Below, in pieces: positions 43,769 through 53,831 of a DNA stretch of 64,000 bases (position 1 is the stretch's first letter; every line of letters begins with the position of its first letter). The stretch comes from Candidatus Opimibacter iunctus. GTDB lineage: Bacteria > Bacteroidota > Bacteroidia > Chitinophagales > Saprospiraceae. Both the position numbers and the translations under genes were made by a program. The stretch lies in assembly GCA_016716665.1 (NCBI GenBank), contig JADJVH010000002.1, forward strand, positions 372,001 to 436,000. The letters are read 5' to 3'. Under the pieces are notes generated by a model that saw only the letters and a list, made by a program, of their open reading frames with translations, ran no database searches and had not been told where the DNA came from.

Positions 43769-46700
43769 CTACTCCTCAATCTTGATCAGCCTGATTTCCA
43801 CCCGTTGGTTTTTCTTCCGGCCCTCAGGGGTCTGGTTGGGGGCGATGGGTTTGCGCTTGCCATAACCGATGGAGATCACCCGGCGGGCTTCGATGCCCTT
43901 GCTGATCAGGTAGTCGGCTACCGACTTGGCGCGGGCTGTACTGATGCGGTCACAATAGTCATCTGCAGGCAGGTTGTTGGTATGCCCGGAGACCTCGATG
44001 ATGGTGGTCGGATTGTCATAAAGGAATTCATATAACTCATCAAGCGAAGGAACCGCCTCAGGCTTGATTACGATACTATCAGCATCAAACTGGATTTTTT
44101 CCATGCGGATGGGCTCACCGGTGGCGAGCTTGGTAGCCGTCAGCTCAGGGAGTACTTTTTCCTTGATCAGGAAATCTGCGGAGGCCGTGCAACCATTTAC
44201 ATCAGTGACCACGATAGTACCGGGGCCAAGAGGGAGCTTGGTGGCCTGCAATGAGGTTTCACCTGAATTCCATTTGTAGGTATATGGCTCTGTCCCACCT
44301 TTGACTTCAACGCTTCCCTTGCCATCGCTGATCCGGTCATTGGTCGCAGATCTCAGGTTGACAGGCTCCACCTTCATTTGAGGAGGCCCTGTGATTTTAA
44401 ATTCAGCCTGCGCTTTCTGCCCGATGGCATCAGTTACATTTAGTTGATAGGTACCTTCTGCAAGGTTTTTTACTGATGCAGTTGTTGCCGCTCCGCTCCA
44501 GGCATAGGTATAAGGGGGCTTACCACCTTTGACAGCGGATTCAAGCCCGGCTGTACCAGCACCGGCGCAAAGGACTTTGTCAGTTTGCTTGATGGTGACT
44601 GATAAGGGTAATATATCCTCAGTGATTTTTACTTCAACACTTGCCGTACAACCAGAGGCATCTTTAACCACATACGTGTATGCACCAGGCTTGAGCTCAT
44701 CTATCTTATGGGTTGGTGAACTAGTGGTCCACGTGTGACCCTCGATGGTATAAGGTGTTGTGCCACCTGCAGCTTTCAATGAAACACTACCATCAGCACT
44801 TCCTGTATTAGCCGGTGATATTTCTTCAGCCGTCACGACCAGTGGTTTTGGCGCAGTGACCTCGATCGTCGATGTCGCAGATGAACCATTGGCATCAAGC
44901 ACCTGGATCGCATACTGACCCGGACCTAGTTGGCTCAACGCTTCATCTCCGCTCCATTCTTTCCCGGGGCCTTTCCATTTGATATCATAGGGTGGCTTTC
45001 CTCCGGTGATAGTTGAAGCCACAGCCGCATTGGTCAGATTACCGCAAAGGATCTTCTCCGTTTGCTTGAGATTGACTGCGAGCGGCAATATATTTTCAGT
45101 AACGACCACACTGCTTGTTGCCGAACATCCGTTAGCATCGGTTACGGTCACGACATGAGTGCCGGCAGGTAGCTTTATGGCTTTGCTGACATTCTCACCA
45201 TTGTCCCAGGCGTAGGTATATGCTCCTGTGCCTCCTGCACCTTTGGCTGAGGCTTTACCGTCACTACCATTGGTAGTAGCAGCGGCTTCCGTGTTCGCTG
45301 TAACTGTGACAGGTGCAGGGTCTGCAATATTCAGGGCAGCAGTAAATTTGGTACCTACCACGTCAGTCACAGTAAGTGTATACGCGCCTGCTTTCAATTT
45401 TTCTGCATTCGCAGTAGTGCCACCATTACTCCATGCATAAGTGTAAGGTTCTTTACCTCCCTTCACTACAGCCTTGAGAGAAGCATCTGCATTGCCTGCA
45501 CACTTGACTGTAGAGATTTGTTCGAGGATGACTTGCAGGGCAAGTATATTTTCGGTGATAGCGACTGTAGCTGTGGCCGAACATCCGGCAGCATCAGTGA
45601 CGGTTACATTATGTGTCCCTGCAGGAAGTTTTACGGCTTTATTGGTAACCTCCCCGTTGTCCCATGTGTATTGGAATGTCCCTGAGCCACCACTTCCTTT
45701 GGCTGTAGCTTTTCCATCACTGCCATTGGTACTTGCCGGAGCATCGGCAGTGGCTGTTAGTGTGACGGGTTGTGGTTCAGTGACTGTTGAAGTTGCCGTA
45801 AAGTTGCTTCCGGTGACATCAGTCACAGTCCGGGTGTATGTGCCTGCTTTTAAGGATTCGGCAGTAGTGGTGGTCTGGCCGTTGCTCCATGCATAGGTGT
45901 ATGGACCCTTGCCTCCTGAGATATCTGTGCGTAGGGATGCAGTGGCCTGTCCGTAGCAATTGATCTGTCCGACTTGTTTGATGATGACCCCCAGGGTGGC
46001 AATGTTTTCGGATACATTGACCGTAGCGGTTGCTGTGCAGCCGGTGGCGTCAGTGACGGTGATGATGTGTTCGCCCGATGAGAGCGTTTTGACCAGGGCT
46101 GTCGTGACCCCATTGTTCCATTGGTAGGTATAAGGCGCTTTGCCTCCGGTGACTTTTACCTGGGCCTGTCCATTGTCTACGCCGACATTGGATGCGGATA
46201 GCATGGACATGGCCAGTTCCATTTTAGGAGGTGCAGCCAGTTTTACAAAACCTACTGCGGTTTGCCCTGCGGCATCAGCGACAGTCACAGCATAATCACC
46301 TGGTGCTACACCAGTGAGTTTTCCTTCAGTGGCAGAGCCCTGGCTCCATTGATATTTGATGGGTGGTTTGCCACCCTTGACATCAGCCTGGATGATCCCT
46401 GTTGCTTCGTTGGCACATTTGTTTTCTGCCAGCACGCTGATGGTCACGGCCAGTGAAGATACTTTTTCAGGTACCGCAAAGGCAGTGGTCGCAGAGCATC
46501 CGCTTTCATCGGTGACGGTCACCGCGTGTGTACCGGCGGTGAGTTTGGTGGCTAGTTGTTTGTTTTCTCCATTGTCCCAGGCATACACCATATTGCCTGT
46601 GCCTCCATTGACCAGGAGATTTACGCTTGCATCGCCTTCGGGCGATCCTGAAGATGGCTTGATAATTTCGACAGCGATCGAAATCATCGGATCAGGAATC

Positions 46701-47821
46701 GTGTATTTAGTCGTTTTCACGAGTCCTTTCGAATCCGAGACTGTCAGCACATATTCGCCCGCGCCAAGTTGTGACATTTTATCGGTGGTTTGCCCGTTGC
46801 TCCAGATGTATGTATAGGGAGGTTCACCACCTGATACTTTGACAGACAATGCACCTGTGGGTTGATTGGTTTTGCAGTCCAGAGGTGCATCCATCATGAT
46901 AAGGACAACCAGCGAGGACTCCCACTGGAGGAGATATAATCCTTTATCTCCTGTGCCGGTCCAGATGGAGCCATCCTGATCCACATCGAGGCAGTTGACA
47001 TACTGGCTGGTGAAATACTGGCCCGGGCCAAAGCGCTGGTACCGATTGGCTTCGACATCAAAGCCTGTCATCATATTGGATGCAATCCATACGCGGCCTT
47101 TACCATCTACGGCGATGTCACGGAGTTTGCCTTCAACATTTTTAAGCTCAATGGCGATGGGTGACCATTTCCCTTTGGTGTCTACCTGCCATAGAAAGTC
47201 ATCCCCGAGAATCCACATATTAGATCCAAAAGCATCCACGCCGACAAAATTGAGAAACCGTTCCTGAAGAGTCCATTTATCTCCGCTACCCGAGAGCATC
47301 CCGTCATCTGTTGCGATCCAGATGCTGCCGTTGTTGTGAATGAAGATATCGTTGATCTGGTTTGAGGTTAATTTTTTATTGGCCATATTAAACCGCTGCA
47401 TGACGCGCAGGGGCGATACGGAAACCTGGAAAGCGCCTTCATCCTGCGTGCCGATCCAAAGTGATTTTGTCTTAGGATCATAGGAGGCACTGGAGATGGT
47501 GACATTGCCAAGGAGGGTGTTCATTTCGGCAGTATTCCATTCGATGTTTGCGTTACCACCGCGTATGGTGAGGAGATTTGTAGATCCGCTGGGAATGGAA
47601 ACTTTCTGGACCATGTTAATGCCCAGGACTTTATGCAGGCCTTCGCTGTTGGCGACCCATTTGATGTTCTCTTCATCGACCCAGATATTATTGATCGGGC
47701 TGGATTGACTCAGCACCTTGCAGCGTTCGACAAAAGGTTCCAGTTCCTGGCCGGCCATTTTAAAAGAAAAGGCCAGGGTCGACAGGAGTATAATCAGAAG
47801 TTTGTAAAATGTCTCGTTCAT
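43769..47821 (-). CDS. Surface protein: N-terminal beta-propeller, 12 SprB-type repeats, C-terminal OmpA domain
   Basis: 1350 residues from ATG 47821 (MNETFYKLLIILLSTLAFSF, signal peptide); an in-frame upstream extension is rejected for lack of a signal. Residues about 30-320 form propeller-type blades (INNIWVDEENIKWVANSEGL, SLWIGTQDEGAFQVS, GSIWTGTGDKGLYLL). About 340-1215 hold twelve SprB-like repeats (GGKPPYTYAWSNGQTT...AGTYTLTVTDA). They alternate in two types: one opens with Cys-x-G/N, the other ends in a GCSAT/GCTAT motif plus EN/EK/ED, giving six dimers. The last about 130 residues are an OmpA-like peptidoglycan-binding domain (IQFDADSIVIKPEAVP, IIEVSGHTNN, RVISIGYGKRKPIAPN). This predicts outer-membrane/peptidoglycan anchoring with an exposed repeat rod; adhesion or gliding support is inferred. 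Confidence 0.88.
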   Translation of the reverse strand: MNETFYKLLIILLSTLAFSFKMAGQELEPFVERCKVLSQSSPINNIWVDEENIKWVANSEGLHKVLGINMVQKVSIPSGSTNLLTIRGGNANIEWNTAEMNTLLGNVTISSASYDPKTKSLWIGTQDEGAFQVSVSPLRVMQRFNMANKKLTSNQINDIFIHNNGSIWIATDDGMLSGSGDKWTLQERFLNFVGVDAFGSNMWILGDDFLWQVDTKGKWSPIAIELKNVEGKLRDIAVDGKGRVWIASNMMTGFDVEANRYQRFGPGQYFTSQYVNCLDVDQDGSIWTGTGDKGLYLLQWESSLVVLIMMDAPLDCKTNQPTGALSVKVSGGEPPYTYIWSNGQTTDKMSQLGAGEYVLTVSDSKGLVKTTKYTIPDPMISIAVEIIKPSSGSPEGDASVNLLVNGGTGNMVYAWDNGENKQLATKLTAGTHAVTVTDESGCSATTAFAVPEKVSSLAVTISVLAENKCANEATGIIQADVKGGKPPIKYQWSQGSATEGKLTGVAPGDYAVTVADAAGQTAVGFVKLAAPPKMELAMSMLSASNVGVDNGQAQVKVTGGKAPYTYQWNNGVTTALVKTLSSGEHIITVTDATGCTATATVNVSENIATLGVIIKQVGQINCYGQATASLRTDISGGKGPYTYAWSNGQTTTTAESLKAGTYTRTVTDVTGSNFTATSTVTEPQPVTLTATADAPASTNGSDGKATAKGSGGSGTFQYTWDNGEVTNKAVKLPAGTHNVTVTDAAGCSATATVAITENILALQVILEQISTVKCAGNADASLKAVVKGGKEPYTYAWSNGGTTANAEKLKAGAYTLTVTDVVGTKFTAALNIADPAPVTVTANTEAAATTNGSDGKASAKGAGGTGAYTYAWDNGENVSKAIKLPAGTHVVTVTDANGCSATSSVVVTENILPLAVNLKQTEKILCGNLTNAAVASTITGGKPPYDIKWKGPGKEWSGDEALSQLGPGQYAIQVLDANGSSATSTIEVTAPKPLVVTAEEISPANTGSADGSVSLKAAGGTTPYTIEGHTWTTSSPTHKIDELKPGAYTYVVKDASGCTASVEVKITEDILPLSVTIKQTDKVLCAGAGTAGLESAVKGGKPPYTYAWSGAATTASVKNLAEGTYQLNVTDAIGQKAQAEFKITGPPQMKVEPVNLRSATNDRISDGKGSVEVKGGTEPYTYKWNSGETSLQATKLPLGPGTIVVTDVNGCTASADFLIKEKVLPELTATKLATGEPIRMEKIQFDADSIVIKPEAVPSLDELYEFLYDNPTTIIEVSGHTNNLPADDYCDRISTARAKSVADYLISKGIEARRVISIGYGKRKPIAPNQTPEGRKKNQRVEIRLIKIEE

Positions 47822-47984
47822 GTGTATTGAAACCGGGGGAAAATATTGATTATCAGGGGATGAGGTGGCTTTGTCAGGTAGTAACGCCATTCCGCAGGTA
47901 GTTGTTATAGAGGGGCCTTTAAATCAGTTTGTGTTAACATTTTAGGCTGATTAGGCTGTAGCAAAGATAGGGAAATGAGGCCGA

Positions 47985-48042
47985 AAAAGGGATGAGCATG
48001 TAGAGACGCGATTGATCGCGTCTCTACATGCTCATCCCTTTT
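47985..48042. terminator. 28-bp perfect inverted repeat with 2-nt loop, likely bidirectional terminator
   Basis: Arms 47985-48012 and 48015-48042 pair completely; core is GTAGAGACGCGAT. The arm ends are AAAAGGG/CCCTTTT, so both strands have a short T-run. It sits 6 nt from the stop of the next minus-strand gene and ends that transcript. Tracts 47822-47984 show nothing else. Confidence 0.8.
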
Positions 48043-48048
48043 ATTTGA

Positions 48049-50844
48049 CTACATCCTATGCTCAATCATCTTAAACCCTCCTGAGGCTGGCGTAGTGCCC
48101 GGTCCGCGGATAGAATAGATGAAGGAAAACATGGCATATCTGCCGATGGAATTGGTCCTGATTTCTTCAATGTAGTTTGGGGTAGCAGTTTGTGAAATGC
48201 CCCTGTTTTCATCCAGTACGTCAAACACTGAAAACTTGAGCTGGCCTTTGTCTCCGGGCAACACAAACCTGGATATGGAGGCCTGCATCAACGGCAATGC
48301 CTGGTTTTCGGCAAACTGATCACTGGTGTACAACTTGTAATCATATCCCGCCTGCAACTTCCATTTTTTCCATAGCGTTAGTGTCGCATCGATAAAATAA
48401 TTGTGCAGCAATGTATTCTGGTTGAGTGTTTCGTCAGAAGTGTAGTAGTTATCCGAGAAGGTCCACTTGGCCCCAAGGTTGTATTCAAGTACCTGTGAGT
48501 TCATGTTGGAGATCGTGATGCCTGCTGTCCTTGACCAACGGTTGAGGTCAAGTAATTCAGTGCTCACTACGTTTTGGGTCTTGGTAAAGCTGAAATTCCC
48601 ATCAATGGTAAACCTGCTGTGGATGGGCTTGAATGGCCTGCCATAAGAGACATACATATTCATGCCTGATTCCTGGTCTATGTTGATCGGTGTGGAAATT
48701 TCGCGAAACTCATCATTGATAAACCTTGAGGTGATGATTTTGTGATTGGTCAGGGTTCCTCCTAGCGATGCAAAAAAAGAAGTTGAAGAGAACTGGCTGA
48801 AGGCATGCATATTGATGCTTGCTGTGTGATTATATTCTGCATCCAGATTTGGGTTTCCAATATATAAACGCAACGGATCTGAGTTGTCCAGCACAGGTGA
48901 CAATTGTGTGATCGAAGGCTGGTTGATCTTTGTGTTATAACTCAGGCGAAGATTCTTTCCATTTCCGAGATCTGAACGCCACATAAAGCGTGGCAACAGA
49001 TTATTATATGATTGCTTAATATCTGTTTCGGACCTGCTCAGCTCACCGGTCAATTCTGAAACCTGGTATTGAAGTCCGATGTTTACCGTGTTCACCTCAC
49101 CGCTGTAGCGGAAGGAGACGCCTGGCCTGTGATATTGAAAGACAGAGGTATAGAAATTGGACAAGGTATCATTGACCACCTGGTTGCCATTTTCCACGTC
49201 ATATACATCGTGATTGTAATCTGCGCTGAGGGTATTGAAGTTGTAACTGAATTCAAGAAACCTTCTCTTCTTCAAGGGCTCTGTATAGGAGACCTGCCCA
49301 TCCAGGCGAAGATCATTGGATAGTGTATACTGCAACTGATCCAAAAGGTCAGACTGGCCGGTGTTGAAGTACTCCGTGAGCGCATTCAGTTTGCTATCGG
49401 TATTCTGATCACCTGCAGTTACGGTTCCACTGAGGGAGACATTTCTGCCTGCGGTGCCAAAGCGTTTGATATACGTAGCATTTGCATTGAGGGACAGGTT
49501 GTCACTGTTGTTGTCGGTATTGGTCAGCGATTGATTTTGAAGGATGTCTACCGGTACGATATTCTGGAGGAAAGACTCGCTAAGGGAATTACCATCACCA
49601 AGGCTTAACCTCGCATTCACCTTGACCTGCTGCGTGGAGTCGGGCTTGATATCCGAGTTGAGTGCAATACTGTGCGTATTGTTTTTAGTGTCCGTCTCAC
49701 TGTCTTCATCTGTATCAAAGGGGTTTTCGGAAATATTCTGGCGGAATGAATTTTCGATCAGGTTTTTGTCCACATTGTTGTAGAAATAACTTGAGCGGAT
49801 ATTGAATTTTTTGGTCTTCTGCCAGTTGAAATTCAAACCTGCAGCACCTGTGGTCGTCAATCCATTGGAGAGTCCGTTACTGAAAGGGACATCCTGGCCT
49901 ATGCCGATATCCTGAGAGCGGCCGCCGCCACCTCCTCCTGTCATGCCTCTCATGCCTCCGGTAAAATTCATCCGGTCATTGAAGGTGAAGCCTTGTTGGT
50001 TGATATTGTTAAACTGGCCGAGAAACGAAAGCTGGCTGGTTTTTGTAAACCGGTTGATCGAAGCCTTTGCATTGTACCGATCATCTGTTCCATATCCGGC
50101 TTCCGCGGTACCGAAGAGTCCTTCTTTAAATTCTTCTTTCAACTGCAGGTCAATGGTCTTTTCCCTTTGGCCATCATCTACTCCGGTAAATTCAGACATG
50201 TCAGATTTCTTGTCATAGACTTTTACTTTTTTCAAGGCACCCGCAGGCAGGTTTTTGGTGGCCATCTTTGGATCTGATCCGAAGAACTCTTTGCCATCCA
50301 CATAGATGTTCTTGACTTCCTCACCTTGAGCCTTGATCGTCCCATCTGCACCTACCTCGATACCGGGCAGCTTTTTCAACAGGTCTTCAACTACCGCATT
50401 GGGTTGGGTCTGGAAGGCATCAGGGTTGTATGTGATCGTGTCTTTGTGGATATCAATGGGCATAAAGTCTGCCTTGACTTCCACTTCCGACAGCATCGTA
50501 TTCGCGGGGGACAATTTGAGTTTGCCCAGATCTGTTTCTTCTGTCAATCCTGCGGTGACAGGTTGATATAGTGGTTCTAATCCGAGGAAGGTAATATTGA
50601 GCAGGTAATCCCCTTTGGCTACATTCTTAATCGTAAAGGCACCGTGCACATCCGAAGATCCGAATTGGACCAGTGTGGAATCTGCGGCATCAAGTACCAT
50701 GATTGTTGCCCCCGGAACAGGAAGGCCTCCTTCATCCTCGAGCAAGCCTTTAAAGGTGGTCTTGCTCACCTGGCCAGAAAGGGTAGCAGAAAAACAAATA
50801 AAGAGGAGGAAAACGGAAATCTTATAGTGTATTGACTGAATCAT
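48049..50844 (-). CDS. Outer-membrane beta-barrel protein of TonB-receptor type (carboxypeptidase-regulatory + plug + barrel)
   Basis: 931 residues. Signal peptide about 1-24 (ISVFLLFICFSATLSGQ), then a carboxypeptidase-regulatory-like fold (GLPVPGATIMVLDAADSTLV to LGLEPLYQPV), a plug-like part (LLKKLPGIEVGADGTIKAQG, EEVKNIYVDGKEFFGSDPKM) and a long barrel (outer-membrane protein beta-barrel family 3 type) with a Gly/Arg-rich loop (MTGGGGGGRSQDIG). It belongs to the TonB-dependent receptor-like group that lacks a SusD partner and commonly neighbours GLPGLI genes, as here (23 nt downstream of the GLPGLI gene). Substrate unknown; possibly peptide or metal. Confidence 0.85.
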   Translation of the reverse strand: MIQSIHYKISVFLLFICFSATLSGQVSKTTFKGLLEDEGGLPVPGATIMVLDAADSTLVQFGSSDVHGAFTIKNVAKGDYLLNITFLGLEPLYQPVTAGLTEETDLGKLKLSPANTMLSEVEVKADFMPIDIHKDTITYNPDAFQTQPNAVVEDLLKKLPGIEVGADGTIKAQGEEVKNIYVDGKEFFGSDPKMATKNLPAGALKKVKVYDKKSDMSEFTGVDDGQREKTIDLQLKEEFKEGLFGTAEAGYGTDDRYNAKASINRFTKTSQLSFLGQFNNINQQGFTFNDRMNFTGGMRGMTGGGGGGRSQDIGIGQDVPFSNGLSNGLTTTGAAGLNFNWQKTKKFNIRSSYFYNNVDKNLIENSFRQNISENPFDTDEDSETDTKNNTHSIALNSDIKPDSTQQVKVNARLSLGDGNSLSESFLQNIVPVDILQNQSLTNTDNNSDNLSLNANATYIKRFGTAGRNVSLSGTVTAGDQNTDSKLNALTEYFNTGQSDLLDQLQYTLSNDLRLDGQVSYTEPLKKRRFLEFSYNFNTLSADYNHDVYDVENGNQVVNDTLSNFYTSVFQYHRPGVSFRYSGEVNTVNIGLQYQVSELTGELSRSETDIKQSYNNLLPRFMWRSDLGNGKNLRLSYNTKINQPSITQLSPVLDNSDPLRLYIGNPNLDAEYNHTASINMHAFSQFSSTSFFASLGGTLTNHKIITSRFINDEFREISTPINIDQESGMNMYVSYGRPFKPIHSRFTIDGNFSFTKTQNVVSTELLDLNRWSRTAGITISNMNSQVLEYNLGAKWTFSDNYYTSDETLNQNTLLHNYFIDATLTLWKKWKLQAGYDYKLYTSDQFAENQALPLMQASISRFVLPGDKGQLKFSVFDVLDENRGISQTATPNYIEEIRTNSIGRYAMFSFIYSIRGPGTTPASGGFKMIEHRM

Positions 50845-50867
50845 AATTGGAATAGTTGGAGAAAGAA

Positions 50868-51623
50868 TTATTGCCTGATGATCATCATCTGCTGACCACC
50901 GACCGCGCCGCCACGTTGCATGCCCATTTCTTTCATTTTTTCTTCGCGGATTTTTTCAAACTCTTCAGGGGTCACTTCTTTGCCCTTGTTAGGAGCGACA
51001 AGCACTGACGTATCTACACTGTCCAGTTTAATTTCGGTAGCCGTGACCGTACGTTCTCCGTTATTGGTATCCACCTGCAGGATCATACCTGGCAGCCCCT
51101 GATAATCTGATGGGCCGTTTGAAATACTAATTTGAGGTGTAAACCACGCAACCAGGGTTGTGACGCTGTCTACCCTAAAGTTAGCCTCCATGCATTTGTA
51201 TCCGAGGATATCTTTTTGCCCTTTACCAATTTTCCACTTGCGTGCCTTTGGGGAGCCGGTGATCAGAAACTGTTTTTGCATAAAGTCCCTTGAATCGATG
51301 ATCGTATCCTTTGCCAGGTCTTTGTAGACGACCCTTGTTGCCCTTCCGCCAAAGCCCATTCCCCTGGGAGGGCCAGGTGGTGTGTTCGAACTAACGGGAG
51401 GTAGTTCTTCTTGTTTTTTCGGCCGGTAGAGCGATTCATCTCCGGAAAATATCATTTCAAACTGGGTGGTATTGTACTGGGGGATCATATCCTTCATGTC
51501 CTGGCGATCAGGTGGCAGGTTTTTCCAGATATCCATTTTCTCCTCATAGGTGATCATGCCAGAGGTCTGTGCGCCGGCAGTAAGCGCGACCAGGAATAGG
51601 AGGGCAAGGAGGGTATACTTCAT
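50868..51623 (-). CDS. GLPGLI family protein
   Basis: 251 residues from ATG 51623 (MKYTLLALLFLVALTAGAQ, signal peptide); a TTG 12 nt upstream is less likely. The name motif is present as YQGLPGMILQVDTNN, preceded by the family KCMEANFRVD...VAWFTPQISISNGPSDY. The C-terminus is Lys/Glu-rich and ends with a Gly/Met stretch (MGMQRGGAVGG). GLPGLI proteins are exported proteins of unknown role, restricted mainly to Bacteroidota and linked to barrel receptors of the neighbouring kind; the two genes form an operon. Divergent from the histidine kinase gene. Confidence 0.92.
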   Translation of the reverse strand: MKYTLLALLFLVALTAGAQTSGMITYEEKMDIWKNLPPDRQDMKDMIPQYNTTQFEMIFSGDESLYRPKKQEELPPVSSNTPPGPPRGMGFGGRATRVVYKDLAKDTIIDSRDFMQKQFLITGSPKARKWKIGKGQKDILGYKCMEANFRVDSVTTLVAWFTPQISISNGPSDYQGLPGMILQVDTNNGERTVTATEIKLDSVDTSVLVAPNKGKEVTPEEFEKIREEKMKEMGMQRGGAVGGQQMMIIRQ

Positions 51624-51743
51624 AGAATGGGTCAATTAAAGTGCTAAGGTACGTGCTTATGGAAGGGCGGCTTCCTTGAAAAAGGTTAATTATTGTTAAT
51701 GAACGGCTTAGCTAACACCAGGAGGCCTATTTTTGTTGTCCTG

Positions 51744-53140
51744 ATGCGTAACCATATAGATATTTCATTGGCCAGGTTCCTGATGATCTTCAGCCTTTTA
51801 TTGCTGGGGATCCTGGAATATCTCTGGCTGCACAATGAATACAAGAATGCCTATCGGAACATGGAGGATAAACTCACCCATGTGATGTTTTCGTCGATGA
51901 GGGATGTCGAGGATTCACTCATTTTTTCGAGACTAACATTGCCTTCCGGAAGGGACAAAGACTGCGATGGACCACTGACCTTCAGTATTGTGATGAATAC
52001 CGGGGATTCAGTGCAAAGTATTGACCATCATGGAGGCAGTACCCGCATGAACAAGGAACAGGCATTGCGGATGCCACATTCTGCCAGGGCATGCTGCTAA
52101 GGGAATTGACTGCCGGAGATACTTCTGCGTTTGATAGCCCTGCCGTCAATATGGGCAAGATTGTCATGAGCCATATCAAGCTGGCCGACAGTACAGGGGA
52201 ATATGCAGGTTATCAACTCATCAGCTGGCAGAGAAATGATACCACTATCAGGGAAGTGATGAGCCGGCCGCAGTATGATGTTTTTGCCAACAAAAAAATC
52301 GCGCTGATCAATCCGCAGTACAAAGCGGATATATTCCATGACATACTGCCGCATATGAGTTTTGCGCTCTTTATGTGGGTGATGGTAGGCGCCGCATTTT
52401 ATTATATCTGGAAGAACCTCCGCCAGCAGATACAACTCAATGCCTTGCGTGATGAGTTTGTGAGCAATATCACCCATGAGCTCAAGACACCGATCACCAC
52501 AGTAGGTGTCGCGCTCGAATCATTGAATATGTCCGCAGACTTGCAGACAGCCCATAGCCGGAAATATATCGAGATATGCCGCAGTGAATTGACGCGTCTT
52601 TCCTTGTTGGTGGAGCGGATATTGAGCAGCAGGTCTCCTCAACTGCACTATGAGCAGATGGATGTGAGGCAGGTACTTGATGAAGTGATGGACAGGATGA
52701 AAGTACAGTTTGACAACAAGCATGCGGAGGTTGCCATTGAGCAGGAAGGGGAGGGCTTTACCATCAACGGGGACAAAGCGCATATGAGTGGTGTATTCTA
52801 CAACCTGCTCGACAATGCATTGAAATATAGCAAGGACCATCCGGTCATCAATCTGCACCTCGCCAGGACCAATGGGACTGTTCGCTTTGACATTGCGGAC
52901 AATGGCATTGGTATAGCTCCGGACTTCCATGGTAAGATCTTTGAAAAACTCTTCCGTGTGCCGCAGCACAACAAGCATGATGTGAAAGGACATGGATTGG
53001 GCCTGAGTTATGTCGCGGATGTCATAAAGCAACATCATGGCAAGATCGGTCTCGTCAGTGAGCCTGGAAAAGGATCGACCTTCACGATGACTATACCGGC
53101 CTGGCAGAACAATTCCACTTCGCCGGCAAACCTCAATTAG
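51744..53140 (+). pseudogene. Sensor histidine kinase, frameshifted in the sensor domain
   Basis: Start at ATG 51744 (MRNHIDISLARFL). TM1 at residues about 9-29, a periplasmic sensor segment of about 190 residues, TM2 (MSFALFMWVMVGAAFYYIW), then HisKA with the phospho-accepting His in FVSNITHELKTPITTVGVAL, and HATPase with N box LLDNALKYSK, G1 DNGIGIAPDF and G2 GHGLGLSYV. The frame changes near 52055 (NKEQ to ADATFCQGMLLRELTAGD) as if one base were missing; the kinase core after it is intact. The response regulator gene follows 13 nt downstream. In the present form only a fragment would be made. Confidence 0.85.
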
Positions 53141-53153
53141 ATCAGGATAGCCC

Positions 53154-53831
53154 ATGGCCAAAAGCAGGATATTGTATGTAGAGGACGAGGAAGTGCTCGC
53201 TATGCTCGTCAGGGACCATCTCGACCGAAATGGTTTTGAAGTGCATTGGGTTGCTGATGGTGTCGCTGCAGAAAAAGTATTTCGTGAGGTCAAACCTGAC
53301 CTGTGCATACTCGATATCATGCTTCCGGGGATCAGCGGGTATGAGATCGGGAAAACCATCAGGGCTATTGATAAATCTGTGCCGATCATCTTTCTGACCG
53401 CACGAAGTGAAACCAAGGATGTCGTTGAGGGATTTAAATCAGGAGGGAATGATTACCTCAAAAAACCTTTCAGCCTGGAAGAACTGATGGCCAGGGTCAG
53501 CAACCTGCTCTCCATGTCAGGGCGTACCGCTCCGGGTCAGTACAAGATCGGAGGCCTCTCTTTTGATCCGGTCCGCATGGTGATACAGCAAGAAGATCAG
53601 AGTGTGAGCCTTTCCCACCGTGAAAACGAACTGCTCAAGATGCTCATCACTATGGCGGGTAAGCCCGTCGAGCGGAAAGAGATCCTCATGCAATTGTGGG
53701 GAGATGATCATTTCTTCAATTCCCGCAATCTGGATGTCTACGTGACCCGCCTGAGGAAATATCTTAAAATGGATCCGGATGTGCAGTTGATCACGCTCAA
53801 GGGGGTGGGGTATCAGCTGGTTGAAGGGTAA
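53154..53831 (+). CDS. Response regulator, OmpR/PhoB family
   Basis: 225 residues. Receiver domain with the acidic pair DE (residues 11-12), phospho-acceptor Asp54 (LCILDIMLPG), and Lys104 (YLKKPFSL). C-terminal winged helix of the OmpR type (LSHRENELLKMLI, NSRNLDVYVTRLRKYL, LITLKGVGYQLVEG). It forms a two-component operon with the histidine kinase just upstream. Targets cannot be read; the divergently transcribed GLPGLI/barrel operon 2.5 kb away is a reasonable candidate. Confidence 0.96.
   Translation: MAKSRILYVEDEEVLAMLVRDHLDRNGFEVHWVADGVAAEKVFREVKPDLCILDIMLPGISGYEIGKTIRAIDKSVPIIFLTARSETKDVVEGFKSGGNDYLKKPFSLEELMARVSNLLSMSGRTAPGQYKIGGLSFDPVRMVIQQEDQSVSLSHRENELLKMLITMAGKPVERKEILMQLWGDDHFFNSRNLDVYVTRLRKYLKMDPDVQLITLKGVGYQLVEG

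Noticed and set aside
52520..53416. Minus-strand open frame of 298 codons
   Set aside because: Antisense to the histidine kinase core and the response regulator; no motif of its own.
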